Assembly (NCBI RefSeq): GCF_002443255.2
Contig: NW_019211454.1
Coordinates: forward strand, 65,960,179-66,024,178
Length of the DNA stretch: 64,000 bases
Direction: 5' to 3'
Origin: Varroa destructor
Lineage: Eukaryota > Arthropoda > Arachnida > Mesostigmata > Varroidae
Below are positions 1 through 13,985 of this stretch, piece by piece. A model generated the notes under the pieces. That model was not told where the DNA came from. It worked only from the letters and a program-made list of their open reading frames with translations, and did not search any database. How positions within the stretch are numbered: position 1 is the first letter of the stretch; every line of letters starts with the position of its first letter. Made by a program: the position numbers and the translations under genes.

Positions 1-319
1 CATGTGATATTTATCGTTCGTTTACCATTTGCACTGTTTACTTATCGAGATTTATTTATTGACGACCATATGTATACGCCCTAGTGATAATTAGCAACTC
101 TATTATGGTAGAAAAAGAAATCATTTCTAGTAGCTCGTTCTAATTTCCATGTATTTTGTAGATGAGCACATTTTGACCCTGTGGATGATTGCCGTTTGTA
201 GTGTGGCCGTATACTGCGATTATGAAATTAAGTTGCCACCAGGGGGCATTTTCGAGGGCTGCAAACTGTGTGTACAGAATGGATGCCAGACCAGTCGTGA
301 CAACTGCTTATCTGAAGTC

Positions 320-347
320 AAGTAAGTAAGTAAGTAAGTAAGTAAGT
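320..347. repeat. (AAGT)7 microsatellite
   Basis: Seven uninterrupted AAGT units are read directly from the sequence. Confidence 0.95.
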
Positions 348-1257
348 GCAGCATTAAAAATCTCTTCGTTTTGTGAAGACGCGATGCAATAGAAGGCAGC
401 AAACGTTAAGTTCTGCACAAATAGAACTTTTTTGAGGAACAAGTTGCCACACGAAGCGCGAGTATGCGAATCTGAATAAAATTGAAAAGTGCTAGAACGA
501 GCCTAAGCAAATGGCCAATGGGTAAAAAGTTAAGCCCTCCCTGTCATGATTGCTTCTAGTGATACGACCGATTACAAAACCACGAGCCGATGAGAATGAG
601 AACTGTGCAGATGTCGCTTACTAACAAATAAAAGGAAAAAAAGATGTCGGACATAGAGCGAAGCAGGTACTACTAGAGCAAGCTTAAGGGCACAGCTGAT
701 ACTGCCGTAGTACACACCGAACACACACAGCAATCCGTGAAGCACGCTGCTTGCTTCCTCGAAAGGTTTCTATTAATCGCGGAGATGAAGCCAACAAGCT
801 AAAGAGGTGCAGTCTTCTCTCAGGCGGTTCGCTCACTGATTTCTGTTGGTGCAATTCGGATAACTGGTTGACGTATTGAACAGTTCGTATCAAAGCCATG
901 GAAGAAGCTATGTCACTTTTTGCGCTTGGCCCTTGGAGTTTTGTATACCTTGTTCATTTTACAGGGAACCATATTCAAAAGGCCATGCCTGTAAACGCAA
1001 TATGTAATAATGGTAAAACACACAGTTATAATATTCACGGTAGGTCAACGACTTTCAAATTACACATTTCTTAGCTTTTGCTAATAACGGATGAACGAGA
1101 TATTATGAAAACTAGTAACATTATTGCGTAACATAGAACGGCTAAGCTATCGTACATACGGACTCCGTTGTTACAATGCGTACACATCTAACATATATGT
1201 ATGTATGCCATGCTATTATATATTGTTTTTACTGTACAAGAGTATTTCTATCATATA

Positions 1258-1357
1258 NNNNNNNNNNNNNNNNNNNNNNNNNNNNNNNNNNNNNNNNNNN
1301 NNNNNNNNNNNNNNNNNNNNNNNNNNNNNNNNNNNNNNNNNNNNNNNNNNNNNNNNN
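1258..1357. other. Assembly gap (100 N)
   Basis: There are exactly 100 consecutive Ns, the conventional placeholder for a gap of unknown size. Both flanks are TA/TG-rich simple sequence, so the missing part is probably an unresolved AT/GT microsatellite. Confidence 0.97.
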
Positions 1358-3217
1358 TATATATATGTGTGGGGGTGTATGTATATGTTTTGATCTTCCT
1401 CCTTCTTTTTTTAAACCAGCATCATCATTATCATTGTGATAAATCTGTTAATTTTTGCTATTGCACCGTTAAAACTATATCAGATAAATATATTGACAAC
1501 AATGGTTATATATGACAACAATACGAGACACTGTTATTAATGGTAGCCCATAGTGACGTAACGAGCTATTTGCTATCATTACCCAAATGCAGAGCTTCTG
1601 ATAGCCACAGCCATCCAACCGGGGTCTTAACGGGCATTTTTGAGCCAGTTGATGTCACTAGGAGAACGCATTACTTTGAGAGGGAAAAATGGACAAGCAT
1701 TATTGGCGGCAGTCAACAGTCGAAATAAATTGAAAATCTATATCACCGAATCTCATCAATTTCAGTAGCTCTACCAATAATCCTTTCTGCCTAGCTTAGA
1801 GAACATATGGAGACATCACCCAACTCAATAAATCTTCAATACACATTAGCACGCTTGCGGTGCGTATATTTTTATAGGTAAATCAGCACCCATCATTTTT
1901 TACACACCTGTGACTTCTTCATGAGTAAATCTCATTTTAATTTTTATCAATTGTTTCAGTTTCGATACCTTTCCGCCTTGCCGTTTGTGCGCTATACTTG
2001 ATATCATAAACTATTACTGAAACTAGCTTTTTATTATATACTTAGTCTCGGTTTTAGGATGGCTGTGTTATATTGAAGAATGATCTTGATCGAGTCGTCG
2101 ATTGCTTATGGTCTTACGATGAAGATCATCTAGCAAATTAAAGTTTTCTACTCTTGTTTATCCTTTGCTGCTAGAGGGCATGCAAGTTTGCGAATCGAGA
2201 TGATCCTTGCCGCGTTCTCTCACACATTCTTGACTCTGCTCTAATGCTGGCTAAGCCGGCTAACTGCCTTTACTACTTTTTTTCTGAACAGCTGCCTCGA
2301 GCAGTACACCACTTCCAGCACAAATTAATCCCACACCTTTGGCAAGAATACAATATATATATATATTGGGGAGTTTTGGAGCTAACCGCGGCGGCCGACT
2401 GGGTTGCTTTTGCATAGAATTTAGAGTACAACAACTCTTGCGCCTCACCGGATCGATTTGGGCCGTTGAGCACCGGACAGTAGAGGGGGCGTAGAGTTTG
2501 AGACGTTAGCTATATAAGCAAAAAATAATGGTTAGGATATGGGAATCGAGTTGAAGGGATACCGGACGAATGTCGTGGTGTTGGCTAGAAGTCAGTCGGT
2601 CGTCCCCTATTTTCGAGGGATAGTCGCAATCGATGCAGTAGTGAGAAAAATGCTGAAGCTGAATCAAAAGGGAAAGCTAGCAAATGAATGAAAATTGAAA
2701 GAAAAAGATGCGTTCTGAACCGGTCGGCGTATACCGACGACTTCGACATTAACATAAATTGAAAACAGAAAAAATCCAGTTGTTATGATCGAAATATTCG
2801 TTTCTCTATTAACGTTCCGTCGAAGACGAACAAACGTGTCCGGAACACACGGATGTGAATGGGAAGCTACGCAAACTGTTTAGCACTTAGACAGAAGGAG
2901 CAATTGTTATTAGTTGTAATAAGGCCCTTGAGTAATGAATAGTAACTTGTGGTTAAGAGCGGGGTGAAACTAAGAAAGCTGATAGGTAATAATGAAACTG
3001 AAGCCGAAACTTGAAGGTCCCCGTATACCAACGCATATATACATCCATACATACCAAACATATTTACAAACATAATTACATCAACGTTACGAACCTTCCA
3101 GTTATAACTGGTTGATTCGAAGACAACAACTGCAGAAAAAAATTCATGCATAATAATATCGCTTACGAGTACTGATCATTATCGCTAACGCTGACAATAA
3201 CAGAACGGGACTGTTTC

Positions 3218-3219
<2 letters not shown>

Positions 3220-3266
<47 letters not shown>
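3220..3266. repeat. (AT)n microsatellite
   Basis: About 47 bp of uninterrupted alternating TA/AT. Confidence 0.95.
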
Positions 3267-3271
<5 letters not shown>

Positions 3272-3472
3272 GACAAGAAGACAATTCGTTCCACATAGAG
3301 TGAGAAATAGAATAGGAGAGATAAAGCGAGAGTTGTAAACGGAGTAAGAAGCTAAGAATGTACGCCTTCACAAATGTGTTATTTTGCCAGCAGCAGTTAT
3401 ATATAAATATATCATAATGGTGTTATTAATTAATAATTAATTTATAAAAAGTAACCATATTATTATAATAAT

Positions 3473-3494
3473 AACAACAACAACAACAACAACA
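3473..3494. repeat. Short (AAC)n tract
   Basis: Repeated AAC units follow an ATA-rich stretch. Confidence 0.85.
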
Positions 3495-6400
3495 CAATTA
3501 ACAAGAACACGACAGAGCGATGAAATAACAGAGTTCATACTCCAGAGGCAATTCATGTGAAAGAGGTTCACTGAAAAATATTATCTTTTATTTGTTGATT
3601 AAAAAAATCTTTTAATAAACATGCGATAGAAACTTGAGCTTGACATATATGGAGTCGTTTTTTCGCGAGAGATTATTTCATTATGTAATTTTTTTTATCC
3701 TTTCTGGATCGTTTCATACGAATCTTTTCACTACAAAATTTAAACGTCTTCTATCTTGTTAGCGTTTCGAATCTTGTCAGCGTTATCTCCAAATGGACCA
3801 AAATTTCCTAAGTATGATTTTTAAGAAAGTGAAAAACAAAATAGCAGATAAAATTAAACGATGCGTTGTTAATTACTAAAAAGGAAACCTTCATATATTT
3901 CAAAATATTATACACTACAATAGCTCCTGTTAGATGAAGTTCTGCGTCAAACGTATTTCAAAATATATATTTGTCCTGTGTGTCCTACACGCAACAATTA
4001 TCACAAAAAAAAAGTAATCAGATTCTGACCGGTTACATTCTGGGTAGCTACAACGTTAAACGTAGCCGGATATAGGCTTTGGCGATCGCGCCAGTAACGA
4101 TCATTTCTCGCCCGGTATTAGATTTCGAATTTCCCGCGCATATCTTCAGCAATCTCGATAGAACATGTAGAGAATAGAACACGCGCAAATTAACTAGGCT
4201 CTCTGTAGCAGCTTATTGTAGCACTCTAATAAGCCTGAATGATCAGTTAAGAAAACCAAAACTATATGTAGCATAGATTCAAATGGTTTTTAAGCTTAGT
4301 TTTGATAAAGAGGAATACAACTACATGAGCAATTCTATGTTCTGTAAATGGTCAACGTTCTTACGACCCATCGTGTGTTTTTCGTCATATATGGATTTTA
4401 GAGACAGGTTTGCGGTAGTGTGCATCTGAAAGCCATCTCTAGTACTGCTCGCTGTTATGTGCATTGTCTCAAGATATTATGAGCCTCTTTGACGTTGTGA
4501 TCGATCGACAAAATGGCCTGATTAATCTGCTCTATTTGTCGTATGCTTACGAGCCGAGATAGGTATGTAACTATAGCATAACTTGAAGAGTTAAATAAAT
4601 ATTTTTCGTTGATAATCTCCTACGTGTATGAAGATTACTATAGCTTAGGCGTGGCGAATTCGAAATTCGCTACTACCTCAGTACGAGAGAAGGAATGACC
4701 GCGACCGTAAAAGCTAACGTCTGGTCGTGATTAAAGACTTTTCAACAGGTTATTGTGATTGTTCCTATCGTCAGAATGTAATAACTTGTAAGAGCCGCCT
4801 ACCTGTTATTCAAATAGGCAGATGTAAAGAGATGTGAGAGTCAACATGAAGAGGAAACTGCAGGAAAATTGTAAAAGCAAGGCGTTTGCGCACTTCTGGT
4901 TGCTGTGGACCATGTTTGCTCACCGTTTCGAGCGCAATAAATAAATATCGAGACTTCGGCTCCAAACTATATACACCGACCATACTTTTGAACTTTGAAA
5001 AGCAACAGCCTTGATCTAACAAAATATAAACTCGCTTTATCACTCTTCGTGTAGTGTATATCGACGGTGGGTCTTGAGCCATCAGCCCTTGCCTCGTTCT
5101 TGTTAATGAACAGAGATATGAATTGGTAAGAAGATACAAATAAATGAAGGTGATGTTTTGCGTTGGGTTATAGCTTGAAATGGATGCTGCTTCTCTCAGT
5201 TTTTGTTTGTTGTGACAAGAACGTACTGGTGTACGTCAAAAGTTCCCCATGAGTCGGCTAAATCCAAGATATTAACAATCAGTACCATCCGCAGTTAACA
5301 CCTGATTTGAGTAAGTAATGGATCACATAGCTTCATCGCCGTACTCAAAGCGTTATAGAAAACGTACACAATATGTAATCTAAACTTGTAAAGTGCCTAG
5401 CGTTATTTTAGCTAACGTTTCTTCTTATTTGCTAGATAGCCTTAAAATCATATATCTCAGACTGTTTGGGTTGCGTCGAGTCGGTCGGGATTGGTGTCAT
5501 CAGGAAGTTGGGATTCGGCAGTAGTACACGAGGTGAAATCATTCGTTTGGGCCTTTGCTAAGCCTCTTAATGGTGTTGATTTAGTTTCAATGAAGGTATA
5601 CCAAAATCATTTGTTATAATCCATCATCTAAAAACCGCAAAGGTTCTACAAAGATAGAATTATCATGTTATCTGAAAAATGGCACAAGCTCATCAACAAA
5701 AATGGTGCGCATTTAGTAAAATTATTTTTAAATACTAGAACTTATTTGAATTTTGACGGTCAATAACTCCTCGAAAAGTCAAAGTTAAACTACACTGTAT
5801 TTATGATTAATACTGAATGTTAGTCTGAACTTGCAGCTTCTCAATATATAAAAAAAACATGGGTTCTATAACATGCAAAATTTGCATTTCCTTTGCTGTG
5901 CCTTTAAAATCACTAAAACATAAGAACGTAAATGCGCATTATTTAACCCAATGACCAATTGAATAAAAAATCTACCGCTAAATGAAGGCTTCTTATTGAT
6001 CGGATGTAAAATACTTTCCTTCATTCCTGTTGAGTCTTCCGTTCGCTCAAATAATCAATTCCACGGGTTTCAGCATAGTACTGCAAGTATATTGTGAATG
6101 CGATACTGCATGACTGTGTTCTTAAAATGCGTTTTAATGCATATATCTGTTTGATGGAGAAAGAAATGGAGAAATTGATTATTATCACTCAATTCTTTCC
6201 AAAAAACTTTATATCTGCTGTTGCGTTAGTTAAGTATTGCCTCGTATGGATTGTCCCCAGCACGAAATTCGCTAGTTTCTAGGTAGAAACGCACGAGGTG
6301 CGTCGATGGCCAATCTCAAACCTAGATATCACCGCACGTGTTGTCAGGTTTAGTAGACAACTGCGTTACCACTACGTCGTCACGGATATTGAGTAACGTC

Positions 6401-7022
6401 TGAATGACGTATTCCTTTAAATTGCAAGTTATTCTTTTGGCGGACAACCATAGACATACCATATAAAGTGTTTAAATGTTACTATGTGAAAACTTCACGT
6501 CGCACCTTTAGAAAAGGTTTGAACTTTCCAAAAATTTATAAGACACCTTATAACTTCCCTACATGGAAAGAAAGCGGAGCGCGACTACGTAGATACGTTG
6601 TTCTAGAGAACTAGTTGGCTAGTGGTCCGTGCGTATACAACTTGACATCATGTTTAATTGTCTAAAAATACTTAAAATAGATCTCCCATAAACATATGGA
6701 GCACTTATCGTTTGAATGTAATTTATTATTGTTCAATCTTTATTAGCTGTTATCATGTATATATATATATATAGTGCTCCTTATTTGTACCCTATTAGAA
6801 AGTAGCAAACTTCACTAAAACGTTCCTTTTAGCTCTTTCAATCTGAATAATATCGGACAACTTCCGGATCATTTGTAATCGCCTTTGTCGTCGTTCCATT
6901 ATTGAAGAATGTTTATTGTTGTTCAACTTATATCTCGGTCGGTTGTCGTATTGACATTTACATTTTTTTTTTACATTTACATTTATTGTATACGTGGCAA
7001 CCGGTTTTTAGTGCTCTTACTA

Positions 7023-7025
<3 letters not shown>

Positions 7026-7062
<37 letters not shown>
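7026..7062. repeat. (AT)n microsatellite
   Basis: About 37 bp of uninterrupted AT dinucleotides. Confidence 0.95.
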
Positions 7063-7064
<2 letters not shown>

Positions 7065-8168
7065 ACGATTTGATGTATAGTTTAATAGCATAAAATTATC
7101 GCGTCCTGCCTTATCTATCACATTTATGAGCAAATAATTTTAGATCTAGTTTTCCTGTCCATTCATAAAACTTCTGTAAAGACTGCTGCATAGAACTTTT
7201 TACAAGTGTTAAAAGGCCCATATATTAAAACATTTTAATTAGGTACGTTAATCGGCATTGTAGAGTTATATATAATATATGCTTCAGTCAACCCAAAATA
7301 ATGCCGTGAAAACACTCTGGGGTTGCAGTAGTACTTTTTTTTGGGCCATATAGGGCCATTTGCACAAATTTTAAAAACTCTTTTTTAAAAGGCCAAAGAA
7401 GGCCTAGCAGGTTCTGGTACCCAAACTTGACTTCAAGTAGTATATCATCAAAGCATAGAAATTTACTGAACTTGGTAGTTTAATAGGATTGAGTATTCTG
7501 TAACCAAATGGTTGTTGCTGGGTCCTCGCCAGCAGACACATTGCGCGGTCGATATCAATCCGTCTTCGTCAACATTTCCGTATACTATATATGAGGCGCC
7601 CCAGGGCAGCGCAATCATGATTGAGGTCAGTGGCAACGGTTATTTTTAGAAAAGACCCGTTTTTGTAGCTTCTTTGCGAATGAGTACATAATAGTTAACA
7701 GGTAAGTATTTAGGTTTTAACCGCACTACCAGTCTAAATGATCCATGTTGCATTTCGGTCGTTTTTGACCGCAATTTTTTATGGCGCGAAATGTTTAGTG
7801 AATAGGCGTCAGTATCGCGCAGATGTACTGAAGAAACCATTTTGTGGATAGAAGCGGGATCCTTCGATTTCGTTACGATAGTTGGATACGTTTCCTTGAA
7901 ACGTTGTTTTAGAATTTTGCTTTTTGTCGGTGTTCTGTCAAGTTTAAGATGGAGCTCAGCAAGTCCTCAGTGGTTTTTGCAGTTGAGTCTACGTAGCACA
8001 TTATTTATCATTGTTTCTACGTTGCTCTAAAAATTTAGTTTTGAAGAAAGATAGTATGAGCGTCATTCTTGTTTTTTGCGAAACCTTCAAATTATCATAA
8101 GATCTGGTCAGCTGTAGCAAACGTTCGAACCCCTTTGGCAGATACGAACTTCCTAGGCAGTGCAGCAC

Positions 8169-8203
8169 TGTGAGAGCGTAAACAGCATGTTTACGCTCTC
8201 ACA
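8169..8203. repeat. Perfect inverted repeat, 15-bp arms and 5-base loop
   Basis: The left arm TGTGAGAGCGTAAAC (8169-8183) is the exact reverse complement of the right arm (8189-8203), around the loop AGCAT. The complementarity stops on both sides, so it is a compact hairpin rather than the end of a long terminal inverted repeat. Its function is unknown. Confidence 0.9.
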
Positions 8204-9179
8204 ACGCTCTGGAAGCGGAAGTCAATCTTTTCGGTCCGACCTCATGATGGTGTAGTGGTAATATGCTACTAAACTTACAGCCGTGTTAAGTGGTCCATAC
8301 TTAAATCTTAGTATAGGCACACTTCTTTCGTACTGAAGGCGAGCCGCCTAAAACAATGATCGACTAAGGCGGTAATGAAGATAAACCTTTATACATTTTA
8401 ATTAGTTTAGTCCAGGCCCCATTTTAAAGTAAAACACCATAGAATTAATTGGTTTTATGCTCACACGACGCTTTAATACATACAGTGGTTTTGCATTTTC
8501 GATAGTTGTGCACGACTTACTGAACGCGTATCTATATCTCTTTACTGATAAATAATGAAATACTCGTAAGAGATTTTCACAGCTTTCCTATTATAATAAT
8601 TTAATAAGAAAAATCAATTCGCGAAAATGCAGCGGTCAATTATATGCATCGAAAATTTAATTCTCAAAGCACTTTCATATCTAACTAAAGATACAGATGT
8701 AAGTTTGCTTACAATGAAAGCTTTTTTGTGAATCAAAATTGCTGGTGAAAATAACACTTTCAGTTTTGCACGGCGTACGAAACCACAAAAAACAATATAA
8801 AAAAATTTTAATAAAACTAAAAGACTAACTTAAGTTGGTGGAACTGCTAGTTAACACTTACGCCTAGTTACACTTACGTTAATTCTCAATTAATTTGACA
8901 TTATAGTTGACAAGTTTAGGAGTTTACTGAATTACTTCAGGTGTATTTGTTAGCTATTCAAGGTTACCCGCGATAACTTGTTACGCGACACAATTCTTTA
9001 TAATTTTAAGGATGGCTGCTAGAGACCGTACGTTGCTCTTTCTGTTGTTATTCTCTGCAGTATTCTATTTAGACACATGAAGGTAGTTTTCTTATTTTCC
9101 ACGTGTACGATTATACAGTGCTATGTTAATTCCTAACTAGCTTTTTCTACTGCATCGCTCTCTACCAACAGATGGAGTC

Positions 9180-9470
9180 AAAATCAGAAATCAGAATTGA
9201 TCAGTCTCAATGGAACAAATTTTTGTGCGGTAAAATCAATGCGGCAATACCAATGGAAATGTTTGGTCGCACTATAGCTGTCAACGAAGTGATTTTTCGT
9301 TTGAATATCCCCTGTATTTCGAGTTCTACATCTGAAATCGCCGTTAGCCATTCCATTAAACATGTTGCTTCTAGCACGAGACGAACTATCTCTGTACCCG
9401 GGTTCAAACCTTGATCACAACGTGTTCTGAAGATCAACAGGCAAATACATTACCCACCCAGCCATCACGG
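9180..9470 (-). mobile_element. Possible tRNA-derived SINE or degenerate tRNA remnant
   Basis: On the minus strand there is a good Pol III A box (TGGCTGGGTGGG, complement of 9453-9464). A good B box (GGTTTGAACCC, complement of 9400-9410) follows 42 bases later, a spacing normal for tRNAs and tRNA-derived SINEs. The T stem and acceptor do not pair well, so this is not an intact tRNA gene. A SINE head is the best explanation. The body would extend toward lower coordinates, but its end and any target-site duplication could not be identified. Confidence 0.4.
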
Positions 9471-12400
9471 GTTTGATTACCCCGGAGGTGCAATGGTTCA
9501 CAGACAAAAATCTAATCACTGGCATACCCCAGAACTGTCTCGTTTTCGAGTGATTTCGAACTGTAGCTATATTTATCGAAAATATTCACTGTCTAGTTTG
9601 AAATAAACATTTTTAAGACAAAGTAAAATTGTATGTCCTTGCCATAAGAAAATGTAAAGGTTTCACACTCTTTAACATCCCTCAAAAAATCAGCTAAGGT
9701 GGAAAATGAAAACTACGGCAATATTACAAGTACCATGGTAATAAACAAGCTAAATTAATAAAAAAAATCAAAACTAAACTTTAGATAAACTCGCTACATG
9801 TTGATAAAATATGTTAAACGTAGCTTTCTTATTAGAGATAATGCATGAAGTGTATTTTATATTTTGTTTTCAAAGGCGATATAAAGTACAACACACCTAA
9901 CTTGAAAAACATTTCTCACAAAAGAAAAAGTATGGGAAAATTGTTAAGAAAACGTTTTCTCGATCCAAAATCTAACTCCCATTACGCACCACCGTACGTT
10001 GATAAAATATGCTGCGTCACACAGTGAATAGTATCTCGATTCCGTCGGCACTGTCGGTATGAATGAAAATTTAGTTTTGTTAGAAAAACAAAAATGCCGC
10101 CGTTCCCTGAGGGCGTTTTTGTTCTAAATATCTTGAGTAGAGATACTGTTTCGTATAGAATGCAGTATGCCATTGAGGGCAGTTATTGTTTGCTGCTAGC
10201 ATTTCCTGCAAGTAAAAAAACTAGCGAAATATAGTAAACACAAATAAAATCATATCACATGAAAAGAGGTCATTGGAACTCAACTAATCAAGACTAAGCG
10301 AGAACCTTAGCGTTCTTGTCTTCGAGAATCTTCTCTTTCTAGCTAATATGCTGTCCGCTCTAAGGACACCCTTAGAACTTATGTAAGAGACTATCGCACA
10401 GCCTTGCAGGCGATACGGCGCCGTACCTCGAAACCTCTTGAGATGAGTGCCAAAATTTGAAACGAGCCAGCGGGCTGAGAAAATCTAAAATTTCCTACGA
10501 TAATTGGTATTTGAGTAAATATGTACTATTTGATTCCTTCCACGTTATCTCTACAAAGAGCTCCATATAAGTTTTACCGCATTCAGAACAGTCACATCAT
10601 GCGCCATGAGTGTGCATCGGGATTTGAATTGCGCGCGACGAAAATGTTCGTACCACAAGATCGTACCACAGAATATGGAATTCCCTGAGTCAGGTTGTTT
10701 TCACTCCTTCGCATCGGTCCGTTCTGCTTGATTTGGCTACCGCATAAGCGCTTCCTCACTAGCTATGATAATTTGATAAGATTTCGAAAAACTATTCAGT
10801 TGTGGAACTAATCTTCGATCAAAATCAACTTTGTGGGTCAGTGTGGTACGAACCGTGCGGCCGTTCTTCTGAACCGGTTTAGCTGGGTACCGCAGCCATG
10901 TCCTATTATATGTTCACTTGGGCTGACCATGTGTTTTGCTGCGAATGGGAATTGTGAGTGGTGGTGCAAACAATAAGTTCTCGTGGCTGCAGGCTTTGTT
11001 GCAAAAAGTGATGTGCCATGTGTGATGGCAGGCGCGCGACGGCGTAGCGCCCATCGTCGAGAGCACGCCAGCAGTTATCGCCGGTGAGTGTGAAATTCAT
11101 GACGTTCAGCAACCTCGCTCAGGGCCCCGTATCCCGGTCGAGTTATTATTAAGCCTACCAAGTAGCACGAGTAATAGTTGTAGCAGTAGTAGCGGTGCTG
11201 TGTTGGGTCTATCTGGTGCGTGTCTGTGTGAGTGGCTGTTTGTCTGCCGTGAGTAAATGTGGATTGTGGCTGCGCACTGTTATATCGAACCCCCGAGAAA
11301 AAATCCACGCAAGTGAAATCGTTTGCTGATGCCGAAGCCAACATCGTCGGTTGATTGGCGAAGCTATTTGGGCAGGTCACCGACTCGTAGACTGTCGATT
11401 CCTGTCAACCTGGCTGATTTGGATGAGGTGAGATGAGGCTCGACCCGATGGGCAAGTAATCAGGATCAACCCGGTCATATAATTATTGGTATATAGAGTA
11501 TGCGTATTGTAACAGATCACACAGCCACATGATGATCCTATATATGCACAGACCGAATACCTATCTCTATGCGTCTGGTAAGTGTTGTGGCCTCAACGTG
11601 ATGCAGCAGCTTTCCAGTTGGTTCGGGGCGCTACAAATGCACACGCGATCACCTTTGTATACAATACGGACATCGCCAGACATCGCAGAAGACAAGTCGG
11701 TCTGTATCGATACCATCATAATATGTAAAAGAGTTGCGGTTGTCAGAAAAGACGACGACACACCTAATTCCTCGATGTGGTCCATTCTGCTTCTGGGGTC
11801 TCGTGTTCGCTGCCGCATGTGTGCGCACTTTGATCGTTTGGGGTCTTCTCCTCTTACGGGGTACATACATGAAACTCGTCTCGACACTGTTCACGGAGAG
11901 GCTACAGACTGCTATTTTGTCGCTTCCATGCATCGGTTGTGTTTGAATAACCATGCTTTTGTTGCAATAACAGCAGCTAGTTTGTGAGCTTCGTGTATTT
12001 GCCGCACGTCTCTGTGTGCTGCAACTCTTTTGCAGCTGTCTAGCTAGGCACATGTGTGTTTATTTGTGCCAGTGTGGTAAAACAGCAGACTTGCTGCTCA
12101 ACTTTCACTAAGTTCTGAAACTAGTTATGAGATACAGATGTATTTTAGCTATTGAACTTCTGTATTTCCCGGCATGCAATTCGCTAATCGAGTCCCACTT
12201 GACCTTACATTCACGTCGGAACAGACGTAGTATCATGCTTCTTTGGCATTTGTGGAAGATTCCGATGATATCTAATTGTGTTGAATTGGCGGTCACGTTC
12301 GGTTAAAACTGTAATGAAAGACTACACGCAGCGATGCAATTTAAAGCCGCAAAAAGTAGAGAACTAGATTAGTTAAATCGGAATAGTTGACTTTCCTGAA

Positions 12401-13331
12401 GACGAATGACATACGTTTTGCTGCTTCTCCCTCTTCGCTAGCTCATTATGGAACATTCTCAATCGATGCTTTACCAACTATACTAATTTTTAATTTAGTA
12501 GTACCTACGACAGAGATCTCAAGTTAATAATTGGGGGATTACAAGTTTCCCTTTGTCATAACGGGAAAATTGAATAAGCACGGTCAGATTATCTTATAAT
12601 GCTTAGTGTACCTTTGGAAAGCTATTAATGTTAATACGTGTTCTCCACTGTCAGCATGCCACACGTGTTACCATTGTGACGGGCTCAGGAAAAAAAACGT
12701 TGCTATTGACGTTGTTGTCATCGTCATCGTACTGAATTTCCCACCCCAATCCCCTGTATTGTTCCTTCTTTTTCTTTCTGCACAACTCACTGTCTTGATT
12801 TCTCTAGTATGTCATCGTTCCTGCTGCGAACCTTTTGTTGGGTTCCCGTTCGAAATCGTTGTCGATGCCGTCGTCTCCTTCTCAGTTAGTGTCTGAGTCC
12901 AAGCGACAGCAGCGTGGATATGCTGATTGGCTGGCCGCTCAGTAGTCATGCAGCCAGCTGCGTTGCTGTTTACCTGTTTGGCTGTCTGACTGCGGTCCCT
13001 CGGGCAACAACTTACAGGAGGTAACACGAGCGACAACGATGACGACGGTCACGGCGGTGGTGCGCTGCTGCTGAACGTCGTATGGGTTCCTATACGCGTT
13101 TGTGCGAATGTTTGACTTGCAGCAGCAGCGGGCTGAGAGGCAGCGATTGCTTGCCTGCAAGCTTGCGAGTCCACTGCTGGCCTGTTTGCCTGCACTATTC
13201 TGCTGCTGGCCACTAGCGATGGTAGGACGACGGCTATGGCGACGATGATGAGAAGGTTTTGGTTGCTTACCTGTTTGACTGTTGTTGGCTCGTTTACTCG
13301 GCTCAATGGCTGCACTAGCAGCTCGCTTGTT

Positions 13332-13379
13332 CGCCCGCTGCCTTCTTTGATCACCCGCCCGCTGCCTTCTTTGATCGCC
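13332..13379. repeat. Tandem duplication of a 24-bp unit
   Basis: Two adjacent near-identical copies contain the shared core GCTGCCTTCTTTGATC, 24 bases apart. Confidence 0.85.
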
Positions 13380-13961
13380 CGCCCGCCTACCTACTTGTTT
13401 GCCTACCTGGTTGCGCGTGTTTAAACGTGCCTATTGCTTAGAAAGCTAGCTTGCTATATTTGTCCATACACAGGCGACGAGGACGTGTGTGGTTCTAGGA
13501 TTTATTGTGATGACGGTTTCTCCTTAACTTTGTGCCATGCCGACGTTGTTAGTACTCATACTCTTGCTGCTGCTGCTACTGCTGCTGTGGCTACTACGGC
13601 TCTCGACAATGCAACTTGCTCTTGTCCTATTCAACCCCCAACAATCTCTTAGACAGGGTCGTGTTGCTGAGTGCGTTGTGTTATAGAGCAGAAGCGAACG
13701 CTTATGCAGTATCAGAATTATAACGAAATGATGACAGTGTTATCGGCGGCCGCAACAGTAGTGACAGATAATCACGGCGATTCGCAAGCCGTAATTATGG
13801 CGCGGTCCTATATGCATATCGTGGGTATTGACTTGATCATCAAGCTCCCTAGGCTTTTGTTAGAACGTTACTAGTAACTGCCAGTCTACTTGTAGCGTTA
13901 GTCGTATAGGCGCATTGTAATATAGCTATAGTTCGAGCTATAGTAAAAGCGGACGTACTTT

Positions 13962-13985
13962 TGCTGCTGCTGCTGCTGCTGCTGT
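13962..13985. repeat. (CTG)7 tract
   Basis: Uninterrupted CTG triplets are read directly. Confidence 0.9.

Larger units (their letters stand above)
1..10880. other. AT-rich intergenic region without a supported gene
   Basis: This stretch is AT-rich and stop-dense in all frames. Open frames are short (mostly 60-110 codons) and none resembles a known family. It carries an assembly gap, several AT, AAGT and AAC microsatellites, one perfect hairpin and one tRNA-like element, each listed separately. A minus-strand frame of 109 codons near 4.8-5.1 kb has a fairly balanced composition, but it has no recognisable motif and no convincing splice context, so it is not called as a gene. Confidence 0.6.

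Noticed and set aside
2511..2518. TATATAAG after a GC-richer stretch, promoter-like
   Set aside because: No initiator at about 30 bases and no gene downstream; TATA strings are common in this AT-rich DNA.
4677..4689. CTCAGTACGAGAG, resembling the sarcin-ricin loop of large-subunit rRNA
   Set aside because: The match ends after 13 bases (the GGAACC continuation is missing) and nothing around it resembles rRNA.
8115..8130. CGTTCGAACCC, B-box-like
   Set aside because: No acceptable A box within tRNA or SINE distance.
8240..8310. TGGTGTAGTGGTAAT, similar to a tRNA D arm
   Set aside because: No B box follows and no anticodon or acceptor stem can be drawn.
11529..12053. Overlapping open frames of 152, 134 and 106 codons on both strands
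   Set aside because: Several mutually exclusive frames are open in the same triplet-biased DNA and none has a recognisable domain or consistent splice context.
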